Shown here: in pieces, positions 13,016 to 27,119 of the stretch | Layout of the letters: each line of letters opens with the position of its first letter | Position numbering within the stretch: the first letter of the stretch is position 1 | NCBI RefSeq assembly: GCF_028389875.1 | Contig: NC_084672.1 | Location: 1,943,501-2,007,500, forward strand | Direction: 5' to 3' | Source of the DNA: Rhea pennata | Lineage: Eukaryota; Chordata; Aves; Rheiformes; Rheidae | Length of the DNA stretch: 64,000 nucleotides | Made by a program: the position numbers and the translations under genes | Notes under the pieces: model-generated | The model's input: the letters and a program-made list of their open reading frames with translations, nothing else | Database searches by the model: none | Told to the model about the DNA's origin: nothing

Positions 13016-16000
13016 ACCGAATTACAATTTATGCCTCCCATCCGACCTGAATAGTTCACCACAATTTGGTAGTTTCCATTGAGAGAAAAATGTGACAGCA
13101 GTATCTCTCCAGTAAGCAGCTTTTTTTACACCAGCCCATTTGTTAGTAAGAATATGTATGAGGTCCTGTTTCTCTGAACAAGCGAAACAGCCCACATCTC
13201 TTTCCAAACAGCATTTCATTCAGTGTCTGTGTCTGTGTCTCCAGGCCAGATTGACAGAAACCCCCCTTTCGACTCCTCTCTGGTACCCTACTTTCTTCTC
13301 CAGGTCATGGAAACATCCCACTTTGATGGCAGAGATGCCAAGTGTCTGCTGTTCTCATTGACTTCTGTTACAGTTCTCAATGTTCAGCCTCTGCATATCA
13401 AATCAAGCACTCAGAAAATGAGGAACAATTAGAAAAGACTGATAAGTAATATTAAGACACTCCGGCTTAATACTGCATGTAATGAAGAGTTATCACTGTG
13501 CCTAAGACACTGGTTGAGGAGGGGGAAAAGGCTGTAGGCAAGATAGCTAAAAAAAAAAAAAAGGAAAAAGAAAAAAGAAAAGAAATCAGATGACTACCCA
13601 GTCCACCCACATGTGCCATAATTAGCTCATCTATTTCAGTGGTCTGAACAAGCCTAGTTTAGAATACTTTATTTTGAATGATAAAACGTTTAATAACCAT
13701 GATCTAATATGATCCATTAGTTTGTTTCTAGTAATTTAAAGAATTTGGCAAAAGCTCTAAAATCAGATTATTGTATATCCTTTTATTTCAATGCCTTTTT
13801 TTTTCTTCCTGAAAGAGGTTTGCAGCACAGCAAACGGGTGTTTTTTGCTTCTTTACTTCCTACCAAATTCAGTGGGATGTGGACATGTGCTTAAGTGCTT
13901 TGCTAAATCATGACATAACGCTATCAAACCTGACACATGGTCGTAAACCACAGCATCCCCTTTCGAAACTTGCTTTAAATAAAGCAGGCTGAGAATGTCT
14001 TCAGATACATTAAAATAAAGAAGCAAACTAAATGAGAGGGTACAGAATACTCAGTTCAAAGTGGTTCTCCCTCAATGCTCTTAACATATAAAAGATTGAG
14101 TTGTTTGTGAAATTAATCTTATGTTGCTATTTTACTAATATAAGATAATAAACCAAGAACTTAGCAAACCTTTAAGGATTATTGTAACAATGGCAAAAAT
14201 AAATTGCAGCAAACACTTTATCCTGCACGATGAAAAATTTTCAGTATTATACAGTATCAAAGTAAAGCATAACCCTTTTTAAGAAGGCATGCAGTTGAAC
14301 CACTAACATAACAAATCACTACTTACACCAATGTATTCAGATTTGACACATTTTTTTTGTCCATGTGTACTTTTTGCAGACAAAGCTAATACAGGCTTTT
14401 TTTCAGTTTGGACCTCTGATAGTCACTTATTTTTTAATGTGATATATACTTAAGTATAAAGCAGGAACTTAATATGAAAAAAAACAATCTGAGCTTCTAT
14501 TTTTAGACAATTATTTACATGTAATTACATTTTGCTCCTCTCTGCTCTTCAGATTTACATGATGGTTTCTTTGGCAAGAAAAGACTTTGTCAACACACAG
14601 TGTTCTTCAAAGCTGCTCTCAGTTGCTCCAGGTCCGCTGCAGTTCTGTCCACGATAGCAACACTCAGACCTCTTTATCAGGATTCTCCATTTCAAAAAGG
14701 CGAGCAACTAACCACTAACTGGAGCAGGTAAGAGCACCTCCAAAACAGCCTTCCTGTTGTCAGTCTTCTCTCTTTTTCTGAGTTTTTTTTCCCTTTAAAC
14801 CTTTTGCAGAGGGGCAGCAGGAAGTGAAAGAGAAATAAAAATAAAGATCAGGGATTTTACTCACACATTCAAGTTTATGATATTTTCAATTCCCAGTTTT
14901 CAAAGGTTCATTTCCCCCTTTTGCCAGATTGCAATAAAATAAATGACTTCCAGAATCTACCTTCCAGCCTGATTTTCTTCCATTTTTCCTGTCCTGTAAC
15001 CATCCCAAAAATCTATCATGTCACATAACTCATTTTCTGAAAACTATATTCAGACACAACAAAATTTTTTAATACAGATAAGCAATTTTCATACTGACAT
15101 GTTGTTTTCATTACTTTAAGCCTCTAAGACTTTCTCCTCTTTTTCTAGTAGTCCAAACTTATTCTCTGCTCAAAACCAAGCAGGGGGCAGGGCATTTTTT
15201 TGTCCTGAGGATAAATAAAAAGTTATTTAAAAAACTCATTCTCTCTCAATGAATCTATTTCCTGTTACAAAAACATGATCAAATCGTTAAAAAACGTCTC
15301 TATTCTTGAGATTGTTGGAGGCATACAAAACATTTAGATATGTCACTGAAATAGCTTTTTCTGGAACACTTTACTGAAAATTATCTGGATGTATAGGAAG
15401 AAAATGGAACAGCCGGTATGTCAGACAAACTAAGTTCATTCAATCCTTTATATGCGATATAAGTGTAATTGCTCAATATGATATATAGTAAGCTTAACAA
15501 TGTAGAAAAATACTGAAACCAGAGTAGTACATACAACACCCCCTAAATTCACTTTCCAATGCAACATCATATTTTATTACCATCATCTCTCAGACTGGGC
15601 CCAGAACGAAGCCAGTTACATATTTAGAAAAGGAATATTCATTGCATCTTTGCTGCCTGTGTTATTAAAATTTACAGCAAGTGAGATTATCAAATAAAAT
15701 CCTAAATTAGGAAAAGATATTGGACCATATTGTTAATGCCACCTCTTTTATATCCTTAGATCTCTTGGTATAACAACATTATTGCAATATGGAAAGTACA
15801 TGCAAATGAGTTACTATAATCTTTAATTACATATGCAGTGTTACATTTGCATATTTCCTGGGTTCTGTGTTCCTAAACATACTTGTCTTATTCCTGAATA
15901 CGTATGGGTGCAGTTTATAACATCAAGCACTCAAAACCTGTCTGGGTCACGATACAAACCCTTTCTTTACTTATTGAGATTTTGATAAATCTTTTAAAAT

Positions 16001-17358
16001 GTTAATTGTACTCTCTGATATTTGAATGCCCTGCCTGGAATTACATATTCCAAGTCAAGTTCAGCTCCCTGTGTACTTTACTGCTAGACAAAGAGTTGCA
16101 GCTGCAAGACAATAGTAATAGGAACAACAATTAGCCCATTCTCTAGAACTATTTGCTTAACCTTTTCCACCCTAATGTCAGTGGATGATATGTGCTTGCT
16201 CATATTACTCTGCTAATGTTCTTAAGGCCTGTTCTTCATAATTGAGCTATTTTACATTTGGACTGTGTCAAATGAAGTGTTAGTTGTGTCAAGTTGAGTC
16301 GAAGTTTTGCAGCAAGGGCAAACAGAATGAAGTCTCTCTGGCTGGATCCCCAGGGACCAGCCTCCATACTTGTCCAGCCATCGACAGCTCCTAGCCATCA
16401 CTTTCTGTCCTGTTGCTTTTGGGTTTTGCATCTTTATGGAGCTCAGGTGCAAGAAAATAGAAGTGGTTGGTTTACCACTGAACAAACGAGAAGTGTTTTG
16501 TGCAAAACATTCACATAGCCTTAATCTGATACCTAATGACAGCAGTCACAACAGCAGAACTGCTTTACATTTGATGAATCTGATGATGAAGGACTGCTTT
16601 CTTAACCAAAATAAGGCATACATGTTACTTAGAGATAGCGCTAGCTGAGAAGGTAACAGATAGGATCCTGCCGCTCTTACGGCTTCTAGTAAATTTTTAT
16701 CCCAGGAAAACTGCCACTGTTGAATGGTTTTGGTTCTGTATGCGCATTTGTTCACTTCTCTCTGAACTTTTATTTGAATTGTCCTATTTTTATTTTGTTA
16801 ATCAAGGCTAGAGAAGTTTTTCACTGAGAAGAAATACTCATTCCTGAGATATTCATCTACACTTGTAAAAGCATTTCCTTTGGCTGAGTTGAATCCAGAT
16901 TTTGTCAACAAAATTCCATTTCAATGAGTCACAATTGCGATTTTTTATCATTAGCACCCATTTTCATAAAACATAGATGCAGCACAAGAAGAGAAAGTAA
17001 AGCAACTGCAATAGGCTTTAACCAGCTCATATTGAGATTTGAAGTCTGAGGTGCTATTTCAAGACCAAGTAATACTTCGAGCTCTGGATCGTTCAGAAGG
17101 TTGAAACGGGCCAAGGACAATTTAAATACAAAGACAGAAGACTACAGAAAGTTATATCTATCTTCAAAACATCTTCACAGAAGAAAGACAGATTTTTAAT
17201 TAAGCCATATGGACTTAAAACAGCAACAGAAAAAGGTTTTGACTGCAACAAACTCTTTCATTCCCATTAACAAGTTATTTTACATAGGAGGGCAAGGTTC
17301 TAATGCTTAAGAAGTTACCTTCTGTAGATACTGAATAAATTCCTTCAATGGTAGAGCC

Positions 17359-17395
17359 AAAAAAAAAAAAAAAAAAAAAAGCAACAACAACAACA
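17359..17395 (+). repeat. Poly-A run followed by (CAA)n
   Basis: Twenty-two A at 17359-17380, then GCAACAACAACAACAAAAAA. No retrotransposon body was recognised upstream. Confidence 0.9.
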
Positions 17396-18828
17396 AAAAA
17401 CCCCAAGATGCTAAGTTTTACAGAACTGCACAAGTCTTTCTTATACTGTTATGTGAAAGTCTGGTATTCCTCGTCTTTCTGCACTCACATAGTAGGCATA
17501 AAATGCTACCGTTTTTATATGGTCCTATTTTGTAAAATTTTGCTTGGGATGTTGGTGTAATATAGAATGATCTAGAAGAAGATGTGGAGTTTGAATCTCT
17601 TTCATCTTCCCAGTCCTTCAACAATTTCTCAGTGTGGCTATTTCCATTAAGGACCATACATGCAAGTAATGTAGGGTATATATGAGCAGAGAGCGCATTA
17701 TGCCTCCAATTTCCCATTCTTTAACTCTCACATTGCCCGAAGAGGTTCAGAGCAGAGGCGACTGAAATGCTGAATAAATACCAGCAGCTAGGCTATGCCT
17801 GCCCGCACAGAAACGGTATCTGGTACAAGGTACTCACTTCTACATTTGTTACATAATCTCTGTTTTTAAAGAATCACTTTACTCATGGGAACACTGTAAA
17901 TAAAGCTGAGTTACAGTAGCAAGTAGGGTTGATTTCAGATGGTTCACATGAAAACAGCAGAGCTAATTATACTGTAGTAATTACCTGAAAATTATATGTG
18001 TGCTGTTGTTTTTCCACCAGTCAATACTGCTATTTTTGAACTTTGCATTGTTCTCATGGCTTGCTGGAGTCGTGCTGTCTCTGAACGGTCTCCTGGTCTC
18101 ATCCGTAACCGAGGCTCTGGCTTGGGGAGAGCATTTCTGAAGTTCAGCTGCAGCATGTGCCACTTAGCCCAAATCTTTTGTGCTCAGTTGCACTCTACAC
18201 CACAGTATAGCCTTACCCAGTCCAGATTTGAGAGCATAAATCCATTTTAAGTGGTTTGCATACGGATTACAAAATGCTGTCTCTACAGGAGGATTCTAAA
18301 ACACCTTGAGAGTTACCCCAGCATGTTGAAGGTCCCCATATACATGTCCCTCCTGTTCCTCTGTTAATAGCCCCTTTCCCACCAGCTATCTTTTTAATGA
18401 CTAAGTTTTTAAACAAGCTCTTGGACAATACAGTGTCTGATCACACTGACCTTGAACAGAGGTGATGGATGGGACCCCAGGCCTGTCCTTCACAGCACTG
18501 CTAGCAAAATTCACCATCGGCCACTCAGGAACGTTAGTAACCGGGATAATTCTGATCAGGAAGAGTCTAGGTTCCTGTTTGAGGTGTGGCAGCCTTGTTG
18601 GTGTCTATTTTTTGTTTTGGGAGAACCAATGAAAGCACCTGAGAGATGAAAGCACCTTTGCACGAGTGAGCACCACACCACACTCCCCAGATGGGAATGT
18701 TGTCTGGCAGCAAGAGCAGAAGAACGGGAGTCGGGAATTTTTGGATCATTCCCAAGTAGACTCCCGCCTTGTTCCCTGATTTTGACCAAGCATGGAGTAA
18801 AATGCACTTTAAAAAGACGACTCTTTTA

Positions 18829-19035
18829 TAAAATGGGGATGATAATAATAGGTATCTCCCTGGACTCTCAAGAGAAAATTAATCAGCCTTTGGGAAGTAC
18901 TTTGAGATTCTTGAATGAAAGATGATGGAGCTGGAATGCTAGCAACATTAAATATATTGGAATAATCTTAATATTTATTGCATATTGTGCTTTCATCTTC
19001 AAAGCCCTTTACTAACATTAGTGAATTAACAAAGG
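18829..19035 (+). mobile_element. Ancient MIR-like SINE relic
   Basis: The text 'aaaatggggatgataataat', then 'aggtatctccctgga', then 'gggaagtactttgagattct' follows the MIR/AmnSINE pattern (aaatggggataataatacctacctc ... gcgctttgagattc). A second fragment, 'tcttcaaagccctttactaa', follows and may belong to another copy. It is too diverged for a firm subfamily call. Confidence 0.5.
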
Positions 19036-22000
19036 CAAATATTAATAAAGATCGTATTTATCCATAAAACTATTCTCTCAAAGCATATATGAATAGTCTG
19101 CCTCCAGTTAAAAAATATTATTCATAGAAAACCTAAGCACCAACTCTAGTATCATGCAATAAATTCCTAGTGGTGCTGTCCATAGCAAACCTACTTTGAA
19201 CTATGAATTATTAGTTCATACTTTTAATGTGGATAACTAGACCCTGGGCCTAATCCAGCAGCACTGGTGTCACTGGGAGATTATCACCGACTTCTAGGGG
19301 CAAAAAATGAGACGGCTAAAGATGAAGAGTGATCAGCGGCTCGAAACAACTGCTGCTGGGCCAGGGAGTGGGCGCAAGGCTGCCGGGAGCGTGGGAACGG
19401 CAGAGCCACCGGGCCTTTCCCTGCACCGCAGGAGGATGTCGCGTGTGAGCACGGTTTGTTGTGTCTCTGCAAGAAACTTCAGAGAACTGAGAAACATGTT
19501 GTACCACCTGGGGTGACATGCACAAGCCCAAAGTATTTCTGTGCCCACACATAGAACCAAAAAACTTCGGGGTGAGCCATCAGGGCAGCTCAAACTAAAC
19601 TCTTCCAACTTTGCTTGCAAGAAATTGCACACTGGAAAAATAATGCATATACTTACTGGCACAGGCATGACTATCATGCTATCATTGGGAAGCACAGCCC
19701 AGCAATTTACTGAAAACCAGTAAATGAGACAGTCCTTCCAAATGCATTATCTGCATTGATTTCAAACCTACACTTAGAGAACAGCGAGGGACCTCTGCTT
19801 TTGTCTCCTTTTCCAGTCGCCTTCCCCAGCTCAGTCTTTTCAGTTGTAAAGATAAATAAAACCGGGGCGGGGGGCGGGGGAAGCATTCTCTTGTTACTTT
19901 CCCCCTCTTTATTTTAAATTAAGTACATTTCCATAGGTCTCCTTTCCTACAGGAAATACAGAGAGCGACTGGCGTTCTCCACCGTGATGTGCACCAGGAC
20001 ACATTCCAGAACATAATGGGCTATAATAGGTTTTTTTTAATCTATAACGTTCTTCACAGACTCGGGAGGTCATTTTAGGCAGCCCATCAATGTCCGATAC
20101 CAATATTTCTGCTCAGAGTGCTCTCCGCACACCGCTGTATGCGCTCGCCAGATATGCATCGCACAAAACCAAAGCAGCTCTCCAGCCTCTCCAGACTCAC
20201 TGTGAAAAAGCCACATTATCTGTGAAGCGATTCGTAGCCCAGTCTTGTCACGTCTGTGTTGCTGTTTCTTCAGAGTTGGCTGAAGGCTTTACAAAGTTAT
20301 TCACAGATCAAAATGTCCCAGTTAATCTGCTGTACAATGGTTTTCAGGCAAAGCTTCAAATACATTTGGTTTTGGATAGAAATCAAACGTTACCTTTGGG
20401 AAATATGCTTATTATTAGCATTAGACATAGCTTTTGGTTTACTTCCAATAACTTTTTGCTGAATTATAGGGGGGTTGTTATTAGGCTGGAGTTTTGTTTT
20501 TGGCATCCTGCATTCATGCATCATCGTCGGGCAAACAATTTTAGTATTTATTGTTTATAGTGCTACCAATCATAAGTATTTACAAACATTAATTATTCTC
20601 TATAGCACCTAGTACATGGCAAGGATCCAGCGAAGAGCATCTCGCCTCTCTGCCACGGCTGCGCAAGGCCAGCACGTTTAGGCACGGGTAGCTTTTTATA
20701 GGACAGGAAAACCCCACGCGCAGGAGCCAGCAGCTCTGTTAACAAACACACCATCGCTGCCGAAAGCAGGTTAGCAACGAGCGAGATTGATGGCCGGACA
20801 GACGGCCATGGTCTCCCTCGCGCCGTGTGACCGCCCCGTAATCCTCCGTTTCTTTCCAAGATCAACAGGTTCCTCTTTATTTGTCAGCTCATTGCACGAG
20901 GAGCCTTCTGCCTGCTGCTCGGACCCAAACACACAAGACTATATTTATTTATTTGGCTGTTCTTGGCCGTATGCTTTCAAGCAGACAAATGAGCTCCCAA
21001 GCTAGACAGCAGGACCTCGATCCTCCCCTAATTTAGGGAGTAAAAATGAGTATATACATCATGTATGAATATTGCTGGTCACGTGCTGCATTTGAAGACA
21101 GTATTAAAAACGTTATATCCCTTAGCTGGTGCTTGCTCCAGTCTCTTTCAGACCATGTGTCTTTGCCCATTCTGCCCCATCACACAACGTGGTTTTGCTC
21201 AAGGTAAAACTGCCCTATCCTGACCCCTCAAGGGTGTCTTCTAAAGAGACATGGGGTTGGGAGGGGGAGCCACTTTCCTCTGGTGCTTTAAAATAAAGTT
21301 TAGGGGTTTTTATTTAACTAAAAAGTTTCTTTTACAAAAAATTCATATTTATCTTTCTTTCAGAGAGCAGGGCTGCACGTGACCCACTTTATTTGGCAGC
21401 CACTACTCTGTGCACTACTCTGTTAACTAAGGCAGTGGGATTTGGTGAGCGGAGCCTCCTCATCTGCTAATGCTGCAGACGAGGGAGAAGGAGAAGACTC
21501 CTTATCTCCCCTTCCAGCCCTTATCTGAGCCTGTCAGCCTGGGGCGGCAGCAGGGATGGCTATGCCGAAGGGGGAGCAAGCACAAAGCTTGCGCGTGCGT
21601 ACGCAAGGGGAAATCCTGCACCCGAAAGCACCTCTCGCGGTGCAGCTGCTCTGGCACCTTTCTAGCTTCCCAGCTGCTCAGAGCCGTAAGGTGGGTCGTC
21701 CCGAGCAGCGTGAGCTTGGGTCACCCAGACACAGCCACCGCCTCCGACGTGGGAAGAAACTCTTCAACAGTTTGCAATGGGTACAAAGTTCTCAGGCAGA
21801 AACATGATGACAGAATTGAGATCAGACCCACTGTTTACATTAAATTGAACACGGAAACTTCTGATTGGCCCAAGATTTCTCTCTAAAGGGAAAGACATGC
21901 AAGTTGTTCAGGACTGGCTGGCAGATGGGGAAATTAGGTCTCGCGTTACTGTTCCGTTTGCTGAATACAATAAAACTTGGCACTTATAAAGGACTTGGAG

Positions 22001-22929
22001 GATGGGAAGAGCTACATAAATATCAGTTCTCTGGATGAGGAGGCAACAGAAAATAGAGATGGAAATGTCAGAGTCTGATCCTGGAAGATGCTCAGTACTC
22101 ATAGCTAGTCTAGAAATTCATCTTATCATTAGCGTTACTAAAGTGTTTTTCCTGGGTAAAGCAAAAGAGTAAATGGGTGAATTTAGTATTAGACCTAAAA
22201 AGCAGAGTTGCATGAGATCCTTGCAGTTTGCTCTTTGTGCCCAGCACACCCTTTCAAAAACAGCAAGTTCTCTCTTTCAGGTGGAATTTTCTTGCTTAGA
22301 GTTGCAAGTCTCTTAACTGAAGGGCTTTTTTCCTTTTGTACTAATAAAAATACGCTATTAGTACTATTTTCCCATTTTTTCCATTAAAGATGTCCTGCAG
22401 CTTTCCTCCATCTAAGAAGAAAAATTCTTTAAAACTATAGCAAGAAATAATTAGCACCTCGGCCCCTTCACTCGGAGATGACGGTGTTGTTGGTCCTGCG
22501 CTTGCATCAGGGCTCTAGCTAACTTCTGCATTAACGGGGCGTAACATAGAAGGCTGGAGGTGAAATCCTGGCTCGGCAGCATGGTTATTGCACAGCCAGA
22601 CGCATCAGTGATGGTGCTGTACGCCAGCCAGGGACATGACCTGTTTTTTCTTACCCAATCCCCCACCTAGCACAGGGCAGCTATGTAAAATCCACTCTAT
22701 AAGGGGCTAACGGCCAACAAGCAGAAAGGGGATAACAAAAAAGGCAAAATCCAGCAAGAAGCAGTTGCTTCTTGCGTGCACAGCAGTGATACAGCATTGC
22801 CTCACAGTTTAAAGCCTTGGTCTGGTTTTAGGCACTCGGAGCTGTGGACTGGCCCTGTCCAGGACACCGTGTACCACAACAAACAAGAAAATTGCTCGTG
22901 TTTAATTGGAGCCTGTTGCTCTTTGTCAG

Positions 22930-23180
22930 CCGTGCAGAGCTGCAGAGCGCGCGTGGGCACACAGATCCTGCTCTGACCACAGCCGGCGAGCAGCCGAGTC
23001 CGGCAGCGGCGGCACCGCGCGAGCCCCGGCGCTCGCTGCGGGGAGGAACCCCGGCCTGGACGACGCCTGGGCTCTGCGTGCCGAAGAGAGCCCGTATCTC
23101 ACGGTCTTCCTCCCCGAGGCGGGCCAGGGCACTTGGCCGCGGCTGCGCAGCCACCCGAACGCAGCCAGGTGCTCTGCTCA
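22930..23180. promoter_or_regulatory. Small intergenic CpG cluster
   Basis: A 250-base stretch dense in CG (GCGCGCGTGGGC, CGGCGAGCAGCCGAGTCCGG, GGCGCTCGCTGCGG and others) in otherwise AT-rich surroundings. No coding family is recognisable in either strand. Candidate orphan CpG island, possibly a noncoding RNA promoter or distal element. Confidence 0.4.
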
Positions 23181-25834
23181 CAGCGCGATCTGATGGATGC
23201 GCCCCAGCTCCATCCCCGCTGCCCCATCTCCATCCCTGCTGCCCCTCTACTTCTTTGATCACTATTCCCTGGAAAATCCACCAAGTCCCAACCACCGATA
23301 CCAAACCCAAAGCCTATTTATTGCCTATTTATTCCAGGAGACGCATGAGCAGGGCTCGACCTTCTACTGCTTCCGCGCCTTCGCCGTGCTGCCCTGGCGT
23401 TGGCAGCTGCTCGCATTTTTTAGCCTTTTCAACTTCTCTTTCACGTATTTCTTTGTCCATGGACATTAGAAAACAAAAACACAAAGCCCAATTTAAACCA
23501 ACTCTGTTGCTTTCACTAAACTGAGCTACAGGAAGATTTCAGAACATGGTTGTGATTTGCCACATCTGTTATTTTTATGCATTGTTTTATTGCCAGGAGT
23601 TTCATAAAATGTGTTATATAACTTCGCATTGTATCATGTAATTCAACATGCTTCCACAATTAGGAGCCCATGTGAGCATTTAAGCAATGATCTTGCCCAG
23701 AGTTTTTGTTTCTGTGAATCTTCTTTTAGCCCCGCCAGCCTGAGATCCAGAGATGAGCTGTGACTGTGGCTTCCTTGTTGCTCCTGCAAACTACTCTGCT
23801 ATTTACTACTGGCCAAGTTCAACTACAATGCGTGCTGCATGGATCACTTCTGCATTTCCGTTTAAAAAATAAACACACATTGCTCGAAGCCTGTGCACTG
23901 TTTAACAGAAGAAGCAGACGTTTATCCCATGGATACATTTAACTGGATCATCTCTCCTCAAGACACTAATAGGTTCATTGGTTTTGAAGTATTGCGAGAT
24001 GAGCATTTATCATGTTAAAAGAAAAGCACATTTGCACTAAAAGCTACTGATGGACAGATGAATCTAAGACTGGAAAAATGATGGTAAAAGCCATATCAAA
24101 TGGCTTCTGCTGGTCACTCAGTGAGATCTCTTACAGCACTTAGTGCTTTACAACTCCTTAGGACTACACAAAAAACAGCGATCCGTCCACACAAACCCTG
24201 CAGGGAGGGGGCATCGTGTTTCTGAAGTCTCCCCCCTGCAAACGCCAAGGCATGCATGGCTGCAGCTCGGTCGCTTTTCCCCACTTCTTCTCAAAAAGAA
24301 GTTGACCAAGAAACAGCTCCAGAAGTACCTGCAGGTCTGTGAAGAGAGACCACGTTTCTGGAAGAAAAGCCCCAGAGGAGACGCTCGCACTCACGAGCGG
24401 AGCGGCCAGGAGCCGGGGCAGGGGGAGCTTTGCAGCAGAAGGGAGCGGTTTCTGAAGACATGCTCTCCGGTTTTGCTATAGGTGAACCGCAGAGAACTTT
24501 GGAAATTTCCAGCCTGGCACTTCTTTAAATGAAAAACTCCATCCTGCTCTCCGGGGTCAGATATTCTGCATGCAGTTTCTAATTTGGACCACGGCTCTGG
24601 AAAACTTGAATAGAGCTGTGAAAATGGAATTTTTATTAGGGAGAACTGAGCTATTGCCAAGATTTACTTTTCAGGGGAGTAAGACCTAATCCTAGAAGTA
24701 GTTCCAGGACTGTGCTATTCTGGATGCCCTTGCAATGGTTTAAGGCAATTATGCAGCCAGACCTGGACTGACTGGTAATGTTTGCTTTGGACGAGTCTCT
24801 ACAGATGGCAAGTGACTGCTAATGTACTTTTCAACTTGATGCATGCATCACTGAAAATGCATTTTCCCCCTCCTTTTTTGTTCTTTTTACACATTATTAA
24901 TATTTCCCAAATCCATAGTACGTAACAGCTAGGCATTTAAAGGCATGGAGAGAATACAAAACATCATCATCTGGATTTGGACAGAAGCCTGTTACATGTA
25001 ATCACTGGATGGACAAATCTATTTGACAGCTTTCAAAGCTCAAATTTCTGCAAAATCAAATATGAAATCCCTCCTTAGGTGGATGCTCTTCAGGGAACAG
25101 CACATCAATATTCTCCAGGGAACCCACAAAGCTTATGGCATGGAGTCACCCTCTGGAGGGGGCTTTACGTCTACGTCGCAAGCGGTAACCAGACTAAACT
25201 AAATCATAAATTCAGGAATGCATGGGAAAAGAACAAATTAAAACGTGCTATACTTGGCAGCTTCCTTTGCAAGCACAGCACTCGTGAAAGGTGACGTTAA
25301 TGGTCCCAGCAGCAGCAGAAGCTGGGGGAGCACGAGCAGCAAAAGCTTCCCAGGAAGATGCTCCCACCCTCTCTCGAGGGGATTTCACCCAGGGAGCAGG
25401 AGCGTCTACAGCACCCACCATACATGTCCTCCCTGTGGGGGCAGTTTGGGACAGGTTGGTGGGGACAAACCACCATCCCAGCACCTCCTGCCCAGATTGG
25501 CCAGGTCTGCCGGGAGATAGGCTGCAGGGACAGCACCTCCGTCATCGACAAGCAAAGCAGGACTGAAGGGGAAAAGCAGAAATGATGCTCCAGGAGCTCT
25601 GCCACCATCAGACCAGAGCTACAAATCCTTCAAGAGGCCTCAGTGAGAGGCTTCCCCTGCCTCACCAGAGCCTTCCTCCAGGCCTCTGGCCATCAGCCCA
25701 TCCCCTCCCACAGCTCTCGTGGCCCCATGCTCTCCCGCAAGCTGTTGAGAAATGAAAGGGAAGTGGACCAAATCGCCAGTGTGACCATAACCTAAAACAG
25801 CAAACACCTGCCACGGCAGTGGCTCATCTGCTGA

Positions 25835-25853
25835 GAGGAGGAGGAGGAGGAGG
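25835..25853 (+). repeat. (GAG)n trinucleotide run
   Basis: Six consecutive GAG units plus one base. A similar run is at 27359-27376 inside the CR1 copy. Confidence 0.9.
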
Positions 25854-27119
25854 CCAGCAGCATGAGGGGCACCATGGCCCTCCACGTCCATCCAGAGCAG
25901 CGGCCACTTTGCAAAGCCCCGTGCTGCGAGTGGGGGCCTGGCCCGGCCGGCCACAGCGCAGGGCTCGGGGAGGAAAGCCACGTGCCGGCTGCACCGAGGC
26001 AGCACCGCCGGGACCTGCCAGCCTCCCCTGCGGCCGGGCTGGCTGCAAGGCAACCGCAGGAGACAGAGCTGGGGCTTTGTGGTGGAGGACAGCTCATCTG
26101 CAGCTCTTCACTCTGCAGTTCCCCATCAGCGCCCGCTTGCTTTGCAGAGCGACGGAAGGGGCCGTGGGCAGCCAGGGCGCCAGGGCAAAGCCACCAACCG
26201 GTTGCCTGCTCCCACCCGGGACAAACCTATCCCTCTTCCAGCATGGGCACCGGTCCCCTGCACCGCACAGACCTCCCTCCCCTCCCTGCTAATCCACCTG
26301 CATGGTGGAAACAGCAGCGTAATTCCTGCACAGACAAATAGCGAGAATTAATTTGTTAGCGTCAAATCATGCCTTTGGATGTGCACGTTCAGCTCTTACG
26401 GACTTCAACGGCAGCCTGGCCCTCGTGCAGGCAGCAAGGGGCTCTTTGTGTTTGCAGCACGCTTTGAAGCGGGGATAGTGTCGCGAGGTGTGAAGTGCTC
26501 TGCAGAGGCAAGCTCGCGCGATTCGCAAGCTCCCCGAAACGGTCAGGAAGCGAGGCGAAGCGAGAACAACGGGCGCGACGCAGGGAGGCACGTCCTGCAG
26601 CTTCATTAGGCACCAGAAAGGAGATCAAAGGAAATAATTTTCTGCTTAAAAAAGGAAAGCACATTTTAAGTTTCCAAGAAAACCACAGAGTTCACTTTGT
26701 TACATGAACATAAATAAGTGATTTTGTAAGCAAGGCAGAGCTACCCTTCCATACGCCATTCTCTGATCCGTGCAATGCGGAAAGTCTCGTTTGCACCCAA
26801 ACCTGCATCAGTTTAATTAAACCCATACTTACTTGCATGCAGACACTCCAATGAGTTCACATAGTTTGCTGCAGTCGTGTTCAAACTTGTTCCCAACACA
26901 CTCAAACCCAAAGGTCGGCCATACAGTTCACTGCACAAATGAAACTAGATCGATCTAAGCAAAACACTTAAGATGAAGGCAGGACGAGCTTCTACGTGGA
27001 CAAGTACTAGGTGCACGTGTTCTCCTTAGCCCCTTGCAATCAGCCAGAAGAATATCCCATCAACCAGATCCTGAAACAGCCAAGATTTTTCCCCTAAGAA
27101 AAGGCCTTGGAATTTAACA

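Noticed and set aside
22828-23524. Overlapping 160-226-codon frames on both strands near 23 kb
   Set aside because: Frames overlap on both strands in a CpG cluster, with no recognisable motif and no splice-supported extension.
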